From Meghimatium bilineatum (lineage: Eukaryota > Mollusca > Gastropoda > Stylommatophora > Philomycidae): DNA of 64,000 nucleotides. Position numbers and translations under genes: made by a program. The notes beneath the pieces were generated by a model. The model was given only the letters and a program-made list of their open reading frames with translations. It was not told the origin of the DNA and searched no databases. This document shows, piece after piece, positions 23,930-35,369 of the stretch. The DNA is taken from positions 15,161,360 to 15,225,359 of the forward strand of contig CM067311.1 in NCBI GenBank assembly GCA_034231615.1. The letters are read 5' to 3'. The stretch's first letter is position 1. Every line of letters starts with the position of its first letter.

Positions 23930-24033
23930 CACTGCCAGTGCCGTTTGTGTACTGATCTTGCCCTCTTTAACTAGAATCATAAGTGCCATTCTGTCTTCCT
24001 CACTCATGCTTATCTCATAAGCGCTGAGGTCAC
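23930..24033 (-). CDS. SASH1: SASH1/SLY-family adaptor, internal exon 3 of 3 seen
   Basis: The exon is 104 nt. The acceptor is tattgtctgtattttccag; the best donor is CAGTG|gtaggt. It begins with two bases that complete a Gly codon with the 32053 exon and ends on a codon boundary (phase 0). The 34 codons include ISMSEEDRMALMILVKEG followed by KISTQTALAV. This is the most diagnostic part: human SASH1 carries EITMSDEERIQLMMMVKE followed by an amphipathic IT..EAL segment at the same place (recalled, not searched). In the family this block lies upstream of the SH3 domain. An alternative donor (GGTAG|gtggca) 4 nt further on would shift the next phase. The downstream exon was not found in positions 1-23929, so the SH3 and SAM exons are probably beyond the window's left edge. 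Confidence 0.75.
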
Positions 24034-24964
24034 CTGGAAAATACAGACAATAATGAGGGCGTCTGAGAGATGAAGAAGAAAAAGTAAGAATGGGGTAATA
24101 CAAATGAACAGTGAAAGGCAATGAAGATAATAAAAGTATTTACAATTTCATAAGTTATATTCGAATTGAAGAAGAAAAAATACAATGTATTGTATCTAGA
24201 ACAGAGGAGCAACCTTTGTGAGTCGGCGGGCTATATTGATCATTTTATGTGCGGAATAGTTACAATAAGCTGTTTTTTTATTCTTTTTAGTTTATTTGTG
24301 GTCAGGAAATTGTTCTTTCTGTAATAAATCAGTATGACGACCACATTATGTCCACAACTGATCTAGAGGCAGGACCGCAAAAAATGTATTCGTAAAAATG
24401 CTAAATGATAAAAAAATAATAGCTAATTTTCTCGTTTTTGTGGTATTTAATGACTTTTCTGTGGGGAAACCCTTATGTGAATATAGGGACAGAAACACGT
24501 CACCACACTACCACACTGTATGTCACTACCATAGTCTACTTCGTTCTTTACACTGGCTGGTGACAAGTGAGTAGCCTCGCGTGGTGACACGCAATATGAT
24601 AGTTTATTGAGGTGTTTCTGTCGATCAGTCAAAAAAGGGCCTCTCTAGGGCATACGACTTATATTTGTAAAAAAAAACCAAAACAAAACTACTCGTGCAT
24701 ATAACTTGCTTGTGGTTAGAAGTAGATGGCACATATTGTACTGGCAATGGGGATGTGTTAGTAGTATCTACATTATTGTTTATTAATATTTAAATAGGTT
24801 AATTTTTATAACTAAGCATTGGGGGGAGGGGGCGGTGTGAATTCGTGTCAGTTTGTGACAGGAGTGGGGAGGGGGGGGGTACAAATTGGCAAAAAATAAT
24901 TGGCGCTTCAGCCAATAAAGAAAAAATTTGAGAGGGCACGGCATACAGCCTTACATTAAAACTC

Positions 24965-25195
24965 CATATACAGCAGCCGGGCGTATCTAATAATACAGCA
25001 GCCGGGCTTATATAAGAATACAGCAGCCGGGCGTATCTAAGAATACAGCAGCCGGGCATATCTAAGAATACAGCAGCCGGGCATATCTAAGAATACAGCA
25101 GCCAGTCGTATCTAATAATACAGCAGCCGGGGGTATCTAAGAAAGAATACAGCAGCCGGGTTTATCTAAGAATACAGCATCCGGGCGTATCTAAA
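24965..25195. repeat. 25-bp tandem repeat, about 9 copies
   Basis: The unit is aatacagcagccgggcgtat plus ctaag, with a few substitutions and one 4-bp insertion. Confidence 0.9.
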
Positions 25196-25300
25196 AAGAC
25201 ATGTACTCTTGTTTCGGCACGAAGCTCGTTTACTATCGGTCTTCATACACCGATCGAAATGAGGTCAAGATCTAGCTGCCGTATATTTATTAACTTTTCG

Positions 25301-25570
25301 TTTTCTTTCGGCGTTCTCAAACTCCTGCAGATTATCAGGGTGTAGTCCGGAGATGGAAAGCGTTGACGTGATTTACAGCTGTGTTGCAACATCTGCACCT
25401 TTCGGCCTGCCAATCCGACTTTAGCATAGCTTCACTGTATCCATATATGGAATCGAGCTGCCAACTTCACCCTATAACCTCTTCAGTCGGCTCTTACAAC
25501 ATGCATGGAAGGTAAACAGTGTTGCTATTATTTGCTCCCATTTCGGACCCCGACAACACACAGGCGTACA
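25301..25570 (-). repeat. SINE-like repeat, long family (L)
   Basis: Minus orientation: tail ttcggcgttctcaaactcct, body gtagtccggagatgg, head cggaccccgacaacac. Confidence 0.6.
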
Positions 25571-25659
25571 TTTTAAAACTTTTTTCCTCCTGATATAAAC
25601 CACATTATGAGCGCGCCATCTTTACTGATTGTGTCTGTGTGTAATATTCACTGTTTGTT

Positions 25660-25806
25660 GGCGTTCGTTCTCATACTCCCACTGGATCTCTCTTGTTGCA
25701 TATCAGTGTTTGCCCTGCTAGATTTACGTAAGGTGCGTCAGAGAATGGAAGTGCGTTGTGCTGCCGTTTTATTTTGCACCAGTGGCCCGGCATATCCGTC
25801 TTAGGC
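25660..25806 (-). repeat. SINE-like repeat, short family (S)
   Basis: Contains gcgttcgttctcatactccc, gagaatggaagtgcgttgtg and cccggcatatccgtctt. A second partial S-like fragment lies at 25961-26036 (gatgtagtccagataac, tccgacttcggcg). Confidence 0.55.
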
Positions 25807-26039
25807 ATGTACTATCCCCTAACTTTATTTTTACCAGTTCACCATACATGTCCTACTTTTATTTCAACATATCGTCAATTTTTTCCCTTCCTTTGCCCGT
25901 TCCTTCTCGACCTCCATCTGAATATTTTGTGGCAGGACGATGAACATACTAAATTTCATGTAAGATGTAGTCCAGATAACATATACTTTATATCAGTTTC
26001 TTTGCACCAACGACCTAGATAGTCCGACTTCGGCGCTAG

Positions 26040-27185
26040 TATCTATCACGTTTAGCCGATTCCACAGGACAACTGGCGTCAACATCCATATCGCTATCAC
26101 GCCAGGCATGCATCGCTATTTATTTATCAGACGTGTTTCACACTGACCTTTAGTTACTTGACCTTTTACCTCTACCTGGGTCATTATCGACCTAGTCACA
26201 GACATACACAATCTACCAATTTCTTTTAAATATTAAACTATAATTTTTACTTGTTTTTTTCCTGATTCAGCATGTAATTTATTTAACATATAATGTATTT
26301 ATTCTGTATAGAGAGTAGAACATTAAACAAAAAATCTCTTTGACATGAGTACTATATGCTTGCTTTCCATGGACTTTTAATCACAAGGATGAGCATAATA
26401 CATTTAATTTTGAACATTACATTTCCCCCAAAAAACGTAATAAATACCAGGTTCCCAAGTACTTAGGTTGAACATAGGAGAATACATATATGTTAAAGAG
26501 ATAAATATGTCTTATGGAAGCACGAAACATCGCTAAGACGATACTAAATACTGTGACATTTATCATGAGCAGGGTAAAATGTATGACAGAAAGCCAATAG
26601 TTTAGACTGACATCAATGTGGGCGACATGACTAAAGCGCTGTAAAACAAGACGAAATTATTGCAACAGTTTCACATAAAATAACGAGAATGGAAAAAACG
26701 TCAACCAGAAAATTAAAATATATGAAAAGTATGGTATCTATATGTATTCTATAGATGTATAAAATAGATAATGGGGGTGAGATGTGGTGGGGTAAATACG
26801 ACCGTAGATAGGACTTCGCTTAGGGAGTTGTCTTACTAAAACAGAACTTTCCACTTCACTCTTGGAGATGGGGAGGAGGGAAGGGTTCAATGATGTGTTT
26901 TGTTTGTTGGGGACACTGCTAAAAAAGATTTTACCAAGGCCGTACTTCAGTGTGTATGCGACCTAATAGCAAGAACCAGTCACGTCATTCGTCTTGGCTG
27001 ATCCGACTTCTTTCGTTGACCAGTTTGTATGTGCTTTGGTCGTCATTAATTTAAAAAAAAGCATGAATCAATCAAAAGTCAGCCAATTAATGTGACCAGT
27101 TGTAGGACCATAATAATCTGAAGAAAGATGTGTATTTGACCCTCGTGTTTACTTGTTTTATAGTACTAAATGTTATGTTCTTAGT
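26040..27185. other. No feature recognised
   Basis: AT-rich. The 26935-27120 part (caaggccgtacttcagtg, cgttgaccag) faintly recalls the FB fold-back family but is too diverged to call. Confidence 0.35.
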
Positions 27186-27515
27186 CAGGGGTTTCCAAAT
27201 TGGGGGTGAGCCCCCTAACAGGGCTTGAGGTGATCCTAAGGAGAGAGTTGGGGGCAGAGCAATTTGGGAACTTAGTGCATTAAAGTTATGATTGCGTTTC
27301 GGTTAAAAATATAAGCATGTGTAAAAAATATATTTATGAAAAAGCAAAACAAAATTCTTAAAATACAAATTATTTTATATTCACAGTTAATTTGACGGTC
27401 ATTATAAAAATCAAAGTGAGGATGAGGTTAAATCTGGATCTAAAAGTGGGAGGGAGAGGGTTAAGGCCTTTAAAAATGTCCAAGGGTCTACAACCTTAAA
27501 GTTTGAGAACTACTG
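27186..27515. mobile_element. hAT-type MITE, 330 bp
   Basis: The ends are imperfect inverted repeats: CAGGGGTTTCCAAA on the left and TTTGAGAACTACTG on the right. They are flanked by an 8-bp duplication with two mismatches (TTCTTAGT / TTCTATGT), the size expected for hAT transposition. It is AT-rich and non-coding. The autonomous partner is not in the window. Confidence 0.6.
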
Positions 27516-27919
27516 TTCTATGTATTGCTACGTCTATTTAATTATAACCTGTTGGTTAAGAATATGATAAATGGCGGCATTTTATAGTGATTCAATGAGT
27601 TCGGAATGAATTATAACCTGTACAGCAGATCATCTTAGTGGTCAAGTGGGCAGTGCGTAAACCCGATAAATCAGCATGCATAAACGTCTTTTATATTACC
27701 ATTCTTAACTATTTACATCTGACTTGAGTACCATGTCTGCTCAACAATTAACTAAACAAAAAAACATTCTTGCTATCTATTGTCGGACTTGAGTACTATA
27801 TCTGCTCAACAATTAACCAAACAGAAACATAAACATATGAATTTACGAATTAACATATTTCTTATTGCAATAAGAAGTGTTTCATATTGATAGTGTATAT
27901 AACCTTAAAGATAGGCACA

Positions 27920-28570
27920 TTATCAATATCTTGGACACATAATCAGAAATGGTGGTAGATGTGAAACAGAAGTTAAAAGGAGAATCAATCAAGAATCAAT
28001 CACTTAATTATGTGCCACGCCGATATGCGTAGGCGATTCTGTTTCTCCACCACTCTGTCTCTTGTGTTGTCAATAAACTTAATAACTTCTACCGTGCCAC
28101 AATACTAGTCCATCTAGTAACTTTTCTCTTTTTCGTCCCCTATATCTTCTCCCCCTGATCTTTCCAGTAGTTATTAAGTGTTCAAGCTGTGTTCGTCTCA
28201 GCACATGCCCTATAAATCATGATTGTCTGACTCTAATGATTGATTTTTACGCCAGCATCAATGATAACCTCTGCATTAGTCTTTAAAGGAGAATAGGAAT
28301 GACTAAAAGTAATTACATTTAGATGAGAAAAACATTGACATCTAAACAAATTATAAACAAGCTAAAAATGAAAATAAAATGCTACATCTATTCTATACAT
28401 TAATGTATGGCTAAGAAACATGGACACTAAACAAACAACTAGAAGACAGAAGTGATACTTTTGAGATGTGAATATATAGAATAGGGAGAACTTCATGGAA
28501 AGAAGAAAACCAACAAAGAGGTGTAGGTTCTAACAACATTTCGTATGAAGAAAGAATTATTAAAAGAAAT
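27920..28570 (+). mobile_element. RTE-like retrotransposon fragment, interrupted
   Basis: Before the interruption the plus strand reads YQYLGHIIRNGGRCETEVKR then RIN, matching the YLGS.IT.DGRCE.EI.RRI block after the polymerase catalytic core. After it the element resumes with GMTKSNYI, MRKTLTSKQI, KMKIKCYIYSI and a degenerate ETWT motif (aagaaacatggaca). Stops and small indels occur throughout. A sibling copy is inserted in antisense at 27986-28284. Confidence 0.6.
27986..28284 (-). mobile_element. 5'-truncated RTE-like copy nested in antisense within a related copy
   Basis: The minus-strand frame reads NAEVIIDAGVKI and, frameshifted, FIGHVLRRTQLEHLITTGKI followed by RGRRYRGRKREKLLDGL. The 3' end is a ttgattg-type tail, as in the copy at 48640-49115. 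A 10-bp target-site duplication, AAAGGAGAAT, flanks it (27976-27985 and 28285-28294), consistent with target-primed insertion. Confidence 0.65.
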
Positions 28571-28750
28571 TAAAGGAAATGAAGATCAAACGAAATAATT
28601 ATTTATTTGACATATAAAAAAGACATACCTTGTTGAAGACCTTACATGAGGGTAAAGTCGAAGGGAGGTAAGCAAGAGGTGGAAAGAGATACAAGTGGGA
28701 GAGTAACATCACAAGATGGACAATTTACAATTTAACCACGACAAGAGACA

Positions 28751-28935
28751 TGGGATGTTGGAGGTCTGTTAGAGCCAACCTTCGCTGCAGATACGGGGGA
28801 TGTTGGAGGTCTGTTAGAGCCAACCTTCGCTGCAGATACGGGGGATGTTGGAGGTCTGTTAGAGCCAACCTTCGCTGCAGATACGGGGGATGTTGGAGGT
28901 CTGTTAGAGCCAACCTTCGCTGCAGATACGGCACT
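28751..28935. repeat. 45-bp tandem repeat, 4 copies
   Basis: The unit contains gatgttggaggtctgttaga and gccaaccttcgctgcagata. Units are nearly identical. The period is a multiple of three, so open frames appear on both strands; they have no start, splice or family support. Confidence 0.9.
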
Positions 28936-29049
28936 TAATAATGATGAAAGTTCGGCATTAATCAAGACTGTAAATGCACATACATATATGCGGTGCATTC
29001 TGGTCTGGAGAATTGCATGAATGACTTTTTAGTGATGGAACCAGGGTTA

Positions 29050-29310
29050 TGCCCATGTGTTGCAGGAGCGGAAAGGGGAGCAAAGAATAATAACACAGTT
29101 GCCTTCCATGCATGTAATATGAAGAGACTAAGAACGTTTTGGGGTGAGGGAGTTGGCTGGCCCATTCAATAGAGAAGCAATGCTAAAATTGGATGTGTCA
29201 GATTTAAAGGGACATATATCGCATCTAAGCTGTAAACAATGACATTGTTTTCTGAAAGTTCTCAAACTCCTGTTAAGTTGTAAGACCTTGAGAACGAATA
29301 CAGAAGAATA
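29050..29310 (+). repeat. SINE-like repeat, long family (L)
   Basis: Head gttgcaggagcggaaagggg, middle ttggggtgagggagttggct, end gagaacgaatacagaaga. The gtcgtaaaaggcgac palindrome is degraded to tgtaatatgaagagac. Confidence 0.55.
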
Positions 29311-29992
29311 TATGCTCTGAAATAGATGAACCCAAATCGCTAGCTTTCTCTTTCAGCCAACATGGCTGTGACAATGTCATATGACGGTTATCCTATCAAC
29401 ACAGCCGTGACAATATCAGATACTTAAACTACATGCATTTTAGATAAAAATGGGTTGATACTTAAACTCTCTCTACTTTTATTCTTGCGAGCACGAATCA
29501 GGTGGCGGTGTTGGCAACTACTTAACCGGATGCGTAAAAACAACTTTTTAGATGGTACTTGTAGACCATTTCTAGGTATACATTTTAAGATTATGTACGC
29601 GCACTGTTATATTATGTGCTCGGAATTCTTCATAAAAGGTACAGAGCCGCGCAGCTAAGAGGGAACATTGTTAGGTACACAAGGATAATGGAAGGAACAT
29701 GGCCTTGGCACAGAGTCGATTCACACGTGGTGCCCTGTAAAAGGTTCATGGGTTTTGATTATCATGGAATGACTCACAAATAAAATACATGCAGAAATAG
29801 GATATTCTAACCATAAGGTAGAAAATATCGCACCTTTGCTGGAAACCATCTTCACAGCATACTCACTCTCAACAACGGAACACACAAATAAACATCTAAG
29901 TCTTATTTCTAGTGCGAACACAAAATTAGTAATGGTGAGATTTTGAATATGTTCTGCTCATTATAGAACTGATATCTAAATTGTACTTGTAT

Positions 29993-30080
29993 TGCCGAGG
30001 CCCAACAATATGAACAGTGACATGGCATGCATGTCGTCAGAGACGACTAAAGAGGTTTTTGCTGTGTGGTTGGGTTTCAG
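29993..30080 (+). repeat. SINE-like repeat, long family, 5' fragment
   Basis: gccgaggcccaacaatatga, then atgtcgtcagagacgactaa and agaggtttt, matches the first third of the L family. The remainder is absent. Confidence 0.5.
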
Positions 30081-30164
30081 TCTCGTATGTTAACCCTATA
30101 TTACATATTTTAAATATTTTTTACAACATACAATTTCCACTCATATATTTTATCCAGTTTACTA

Positions 30165-30660
30165 GTCAGCAATGTACTAGATATGTCAGCAGTATACTAG
30201 ATATGTCAGAAATATTCTAGATATGTTCTATATATGTCAGCAATATACTAGATATGTCAGCAATATATTAGATATGTCAGAAATGTAATGGATATGTCAG
30301 CAATATACTAGATATATCAGCAATATACTAGATATGTCAGCAATGTACTAGATATGTCAGCAATATTCTAGATATGTACTATATATGTCAGCAATATACT
30401 AGATATGTACTAGATATATCAGCAATATATTAGATATGTACTAGATATATCAGCAATATACTAGATATGTCAGCAATGTACTAGATATGTCAGCAATATT
30501 CTAGATATGTACTATATATGTCAGCAATATACTAGATATGTCAGCAATGTACTAGATTTGTCAGCAATATATTAGATATGTACTACATATGTCAGCAATA
30601 TACTAGATATGTCAGCAATGTACTAGATATGTACTAGATATGTCAGCAATATAATAGATT
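30165..30660. repeat. 20-bp tandem repeat, about 25 copies
   Basis: The unit is actagatatgtcagcaatat with many single-base variants and recurrent actatatatg-containing units. Confidence 0.9.
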
Positions 30661-30832
30661 CGTTAATGGGTTTGTGTATACGTATTCAAGACTAAATTGT
30701 AGACCATATTTACAACATTTAAGCATAGCAATATATGTCAATATCTTTAGGAGAAGTGAAGAACTATAGTCCAGTAGTATGATATGTAACACAAGAAAAT
30801 AACGTCAAAACTACAGATATTTATCAACAGAT

Positions 30833-30905
30833 GTTGATTACTTTGTTGATTACTTTGTTGATTACTTTGTTGATTACTTTGTTGATTACTTTGTTGATTA
30901 CTTTG
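30833..30905. repeat. 12-bp tandem repeat, 6 copies
   Basis: The unit is gattactttgtt, perfectly repeated. On the minus strand it would encode (NQQS)n, an artefact of the period. Confidence 0.95.
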
Positions 30906-31010
30906 CATTAGATGTGTAGTGGTGATAATAAATGATGAGATGTAGAACAGAACACACCAGTACCAAGTGGAGGTAGCGATTAAAAGTAGAACATGGAGAC
31001 ACATTGGAAG

Positions 31011-31165
31011 CGAAGATGGATGTGTCGGGCCATTGGCGCAGATAAAACGGCGACACAGAGCATATCCATTTTCTGGATTACATCTTGCTAGAAATCAAGT
31101 TGGACCATTATCCATCTATAAGAGAGATCCAGTGGGAGTTTGAGAATGAACGCTGAAGAAGAAGA
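31011..31165 (+). repeat. SINE-like repeat, short family (S)
   Basis: Near full length: head cgaagatggatgtgtcgggc, tail gaatgaacgctgaagaagaa. Confidence 0.65.
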
Positions 31166-31429
31166 TAATTGGAGTATATTTGTATTTTCAATTCATACTA
31201 AAATAATAATGGAAGTATGTGTGTGCACAAGACATTTATTTTTATCAAATGTTAGAGAATGCCGTGAATATGAAATGTTGACGCAAACACACTGGCCAAA
31301 TGAAACAACACTGGAAGTAAAACGATATAACACTAGAGGTAAATAACACTAGAGTGTTTCTCCAATACCAGAAATAAAAATGTATAACGCTGGAAGTAAA
31401 ACTCTGTATGAATTATAGAATACTATCGT

Positions 31430-31760
31430 CGAAGAAGGATGTGCCGGGCCAATGGTGAAAATGAATCGGCGACACACCACATTCAGGGCCGGCCCTAACA
31501 ATTGAGGGGCCCAATGCGAAACGGATTGCGCGGGGCCCAGTCTGGGTAGGGAAGAGGATAATAAAATAAATTATAATATTACTTTATGAGCCTATGAAGT
31601 GCGGGGCCCAATGCGGCCGCATAGGTTGCAATGGCCTAAGACCGGCCCTGGCCACATTTTCCTTTCTATGACCTACAGCTTACTGGAAATCTAGTAGGAG
31701 CTTTATCCTGCTATAAGAGAAATGCCGTGGAAGTTTGAGAACTAACGCAAAGAAAACAAC
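31430..31760 (+). repeat. SINE-like repeat, short family (S), split by a MITE
   Basis: The left half 31430-31483 (gaagaaggatgtgccgggcc) and right half 31651-31760 (ttactggaaatctagtagga, ggaagtttgagaactaacgc) are collinear with other S copies. The gap is exactly the hAT MITE at 31484-31650. Confidence 0.65.
31484..31650. mobile_element. hAT-type MITE, 167 bp, nested in a SINE
   Basis: The ends CAGGGCCGGCCCTA and (inverted) AGACCGGCCCTG form terminal inverted repeats of the CAGGG.CGGCC kind common in hAT elements. The flanks are ACCACATT and GCCACATT, an 8-bp target-site duplication with one mismatch. The interior is GC-rich at both ends with an AT-rich centre. No ORF. Confidence 0.78.
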
Positions 31761-31767
31761 AAAAGCA

Positions 31768-31925
31768 TAGTCAAGTTTATAGAAGAGACACGACATCATT
31801 CAGCCAAGTTTAAAGAAGAGAACCACAGCATGCAATCAAGTTTATAGACGAGACAATAACATACAGTCAAGTTTATAGACGAGACAATAACATACAGTCA
31901 GGTTTATAGACGAGACACAACTGCA
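31768..31925. repeat. About 31-bp tandem repeat, 4-5 copies
   Basis: The unit core is agtcaagtttatagacgaga followed by caataacatac. The last copies are nearly identical, the first diverged. Confidence 0.85.
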
Positions 31926-32052
31926 AATATAAGTCAATTCTTGGCGAACGTAAGAAGGATAACTATATTATCGAATTTACTGGCACCACTTAAACGTTTC
32001 AGGAAACACAACTGACTCAAAATAACATAAGTAAATTAGATTAAGATCTTAC

Positions 32053-32160
32053 CTTGATGTTGCTTGTAGGATCCCTTTCTACCAGACTTTCTGAATCCAA
32101 TGTTTCTTAAAAATCGACCAAACAGAGACCCACCCTTTTTCTTGTCGTCTGCAGCCGGTT
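32053..32160 (-). CDS. SASH1: SASH1/SLY-family adaptor, internal exon 2 of 3 seen
   Basis: The exon is 108 nt, with acceptor cccgatttataacag and a strong donor CAAG|gtaaga. Two of the three frames contain stops; the open one has phase 1 at both ends. It encodes a Lys/Gly-rich stretch, DDKKKGG, then SLFGRFLRNIGFRKSG, then GSYKQHQ. Human SASH1 has a comparable lysine-rich, aromatic/basic segment immediately before its conserved EIxMSxEER block, so order and composition agree (comparison from memory, not an alignment). The last base plus the first two of the 24033 exon make a glycine codon, so splicing preserves the frame. No similar sequence lies nearby, and the exon sits between SINE copies and an AT-rich stretch inside a very large intron pair. 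Confidence 0.72.
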
Positions 32161-32669
32161 CTGTTATAAATCGGGAAAAACACGACATTCAGGCACTAAT
32201 GAAAAGCAAACAGTCTCTCAATAACAGTATATACCAATTATTCGTCCAACAACTTAGAAAATAAAGTTGCATAAATTATATGTTATTAATATAAAACTGT
32301 CTTATAACCACTATGCCACTGAAATGGGGGTTAAATATATCCATATTATTACAATAACCTATTACACAAAATTATCTTATTTGGGTATTAACATATGAAC
32401 ACAATCGTATGCAGATAAAATGAAACAATATGTACAAATGCTGGTGGGATTTACAATTTATAGAACATAACAAAAGACATTTCGGGAACGGTATAAAATA
32501 ATGTTATTATCTAAAGATGTCGGTACGGTACTGTTTCAAGTACCACGCACGCAAGCCGTGAGTTAAAAACTGATTTTGACATTTAAGGATTGGTATTTAC
32601 AACATGTATTTGATCAATCAAATACAAAATTTCCATATATTTCCCAATGCAATGATGTTTCCTCTTTCC

Positions 32670-32735
32670 TGCTTTCCGTATTCTTAACATCATTATCTGC
32701 TCTTTCCGTATTCTTAACATAATTATCTGCCCCTT
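32670..32735. repeat. 27-bp direct duplication
   Basis: ctttccgtattcttaacat(c/a)a followed by ttatctgc is present twice in tandem. Confidence 0.8.
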
Positions 32736-32811
32736 CCGCTACGATTCTGCCAAATTACATGGTTTTACCACCTACGAGTAGGAAGCTTTCATGAATGCAC
32801 TAAACATGAAA

Positions 32812-32922
32812 TTGAGTCTTCTGGGTATGGTCTCAATGCACTGTATACCGCTGAGATATTGAGTCTCCTTGGTATGGTCTCAGTGCACTGTATACCGCTG
32901 AAATATTGAGTGATCTGGGTAT
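32812..32922. repeat. 47-bp tandem repeat, 2.3 copies
   Basis: The unit contains ctgggtatggtctcaatgca and ctgtataccgctgagat. Confidence 0.85.
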
Positions 32923-33065
32923 GAAGTAAAGCTTTGTATGAATCTAATACATGAAGAACAGGATATAAGAGCTATACTCTCGTAATCCTGGAGATCGGAA
33001 CAAATAAATACACCCACCCCCTCCAAGACTATCTAATTGAGCGCAATCTTTAATTTATATTATTT

Positions 33066-35363
33066 TTTTTATGCTAGAGTTAGTTAGTTGTTGGATCATC
33101 GTTGTTGCACTCCGGACAAGTCCATAGGTGCTCAGATCTTTCCTTGAGTGTATCCGCCATTACACGTTGACTGACAGTCCCAGTACGTTGTTGATTGACC
33201 ATCATTCTTTTTCGCCCAAGAAAACTCTCCTTTCTAGCGACACCACATTTCAAACCAAGTTCCTTTATTCTAATCATGGAACAAGAGTCATCGTCGCTTG
33301 TACAGTCATTTGTTCGTGCGTTTTCCCGTAGGGCATTCAAAATGTCTGCCCGATCCATCGCTCCACCAACAGCCGTAGTAGCAGCATGGGCGGCCAACCT
33401 ATCTGCTCTTTCATTACCCCGGACTTCCGCGTGTCCCGGCACAAAAATAAAAGTCACTGTACGCACACAGGAATTATTGACTGCATGCAGCAACTGTTCT
33501 CAAACGTACCCCGTCTGAACTTTCGCAATCATGTTCATGGAGTCACTGCGTATACAGGCATGCTCGCAGACAGTCTGTGAGCAGACCCATTGCAAAGCTT
33601 TGGTCACCGCCAGGATCTCCATTGTCAAGCTACTTGTCGTCTGAACTAATGCACCACTTTCCTCTCTGATAGTCTCCCCCCACCTTTGAGCCGTGAAAGC
33701 CCAGGAACTCCTGATGTGTCTCTCAACCGACCCATCTGTATATATAACTATATCACCTTCCCTGGAATTCTCACTGATCGGAGCGAGCACCTCCGACTCG
33801 ACGACTGTCGGACACCATTCCCTGCACTCTCTATTGAGTGTTATTACTCCTTCGAAGATTGTTGGGTAATCCGAGGGTGCCAGACTCCATTCGGCACCAG
33901 GTAGTACATCCTCCAATCTGCAGACACTCTGTATAACGTCCTCTGCGCGCCCCATCCACGACTTTCCTTTCTTTAGTCGACTGCCTTTCACTTTGATAAT
34001 TTCTGGGTGCTCTTTATCAGCGGTGATTTTTAGGTAGTCCCGCGCCCTATACAGTTGTATTCTTTGCTCCGCAGTTGGGCAATCAAGCAGGTATAGCATA
34101 GCCCGAGCCGACGTATCTCGTGCACCCCAAAATGATTCGCATTGCTTCATTTTGGATTCTATCCAATCTTTCTGTTTGAGTTTGACTCAGTGTCAGAATT
34201 GCCAGTGCGTACTCTACCACCCCCACCATCAATCCCTGATACAGCAGAAATAGCAGTCTCTGTTCGCATTGAGCAGCAGCCATAACTTTCATCGCCGCAA
34301 GACCTTTATAAGCCTTTACAATTATGTGGTCAACATGATCTTTGAAACTCAGACTTCGGTCCAACATGACCCCCAAGTACTTCATTGTGCTGGTTCTCTC
34401 GAGGACATCCCCTCTCAAAGTAACCGATGGTGTGGACGTGTTCACTATGTGATTGTTTAGGGAAAACCATGTTATCGATGCCTTTGATGGATTAACAAAA
34501 GCTACAGAATTACTGCACCATTCTCCTATGCGATCAAGCTACCTCTGCAAATTTCTGGCAATTCTTTCTCTATCTCTGCCCTGCCTATATACCAAGATGT
34601 CATCAGCATAAGACATGGTTCTCCCTGGTCCTGCAATCTGACAGCTTGTAATTTGAACTGTATACACATTGAATAGTACTGAGCGAGGACAGAGGTGACC
34701 CTTGTGGTAGTCCTGGATTTATGACTGTTAGTGGCGAAGACCAACTCCCACACCTAAGAACAACCTGTCTCTGATAAAGTGCAGAGACAATCCACCTGAC
34801 AACAAATGGACTTACTTGGAGTTGCAGCATTATGACCATCAAGAAATCCAAGGGCACTCTGTTATAAGCATCCTCCAGGTCTATTTCAGCAGCGCATGTC
34901 TCCATTCGTTTGTCAAAACCTTCGAAAAGGTCATGCGCGAACACGGCGGCACTGTGCCAAGTCTGCTTACCTGGACGATAACCTCCCAATGTTGATGGTA
35001 GTCTATTATTCTTTTCTAGATGTATGGACAATTTTCACGCCACAATCTTTTCTAACAACTTGCCGATCGTATTATGCATGGTTATGAGTCTGAAACCCTG
35101 TATCTTAGCATGACTCTTGCCAGTGGGTAGTGGGATCAAGTAACTATGCAACCAGTCCTCCTCTACTGTGCCGTTCGCTAGGCTCTTGTTGAAAACATTG
35201 TCAGCTCCTTAAGGTCTTCGTATGACCTGCCTTTGAGATCATGGTACCTAATGCCGTCAGGTCCTGGCGCAGAGTTTCTTGATCTTTTCAGTACGGATGT
35301 AATATCTTCAAGAGTAATTACATTATCGCGTTCCAATGCTTGCTCCTTGCAGATGTCTGTGAC
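33066..35363 (-). mobile_element. RT + RNase H non-LTR retrotransposon (CTAA-tailed family), 5'-truncated
   Basis: Reading downwards on the minus strand: ITLEDITSVLKRSRNSAPGP (start of the polymerase), LGGYRPGKQTWH, AAEIDLEDAYNRVP (catalytic motif A region), GLPQGSPLS (motif B), MSYADDILVYRQG (motif C, YADD intact), TMKYLGVMLDRSLSFKDHVD, then RNase H from IVIYTDGSVERH through IRSDSMNMIAKV and FVPGHAEVRGNERADRLAAH, a MDRADILNALR segment, and a final HLWTCPECNND zinc-ribbon-like end. The catalytic residues of both domains are recognisable, but frames change near 34600, 34100 and 33500, so it is inactive. The 3' terminus is the ctaactaact repeat at 33078-33090. The endonuclease domain is lost by truncation. 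It lies in sense with the SASH1-like transcript. Confidence 0.8.
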
Positions 35364-35369
35364 ATAGAG

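Larger units (their letters stand above)
24034..32052 (-). other. Intron of SASH1-like gene (about 8.0 kb)
   Basis: This is the interval between the exons at 32053-32160 and 23930-24033. The donor is gtaagatc and the acceptor ttttccag; both flanking exons are phase 1. Its contents are a 25-bp array, two SINE-like copies, a hAT MITE, a nested RTE-like pair, a 45-bp array, a 20-bp array, a 12-bp array and a SINE carrying a nested hAT MITE. Confidence 0.65.

Noticed and set aside
33128-33580. Plus-strand ORFs of 64-107 codons
   Set aside because: They are antisense shadows of the minus-strand RNase H region of the retrotransposon.
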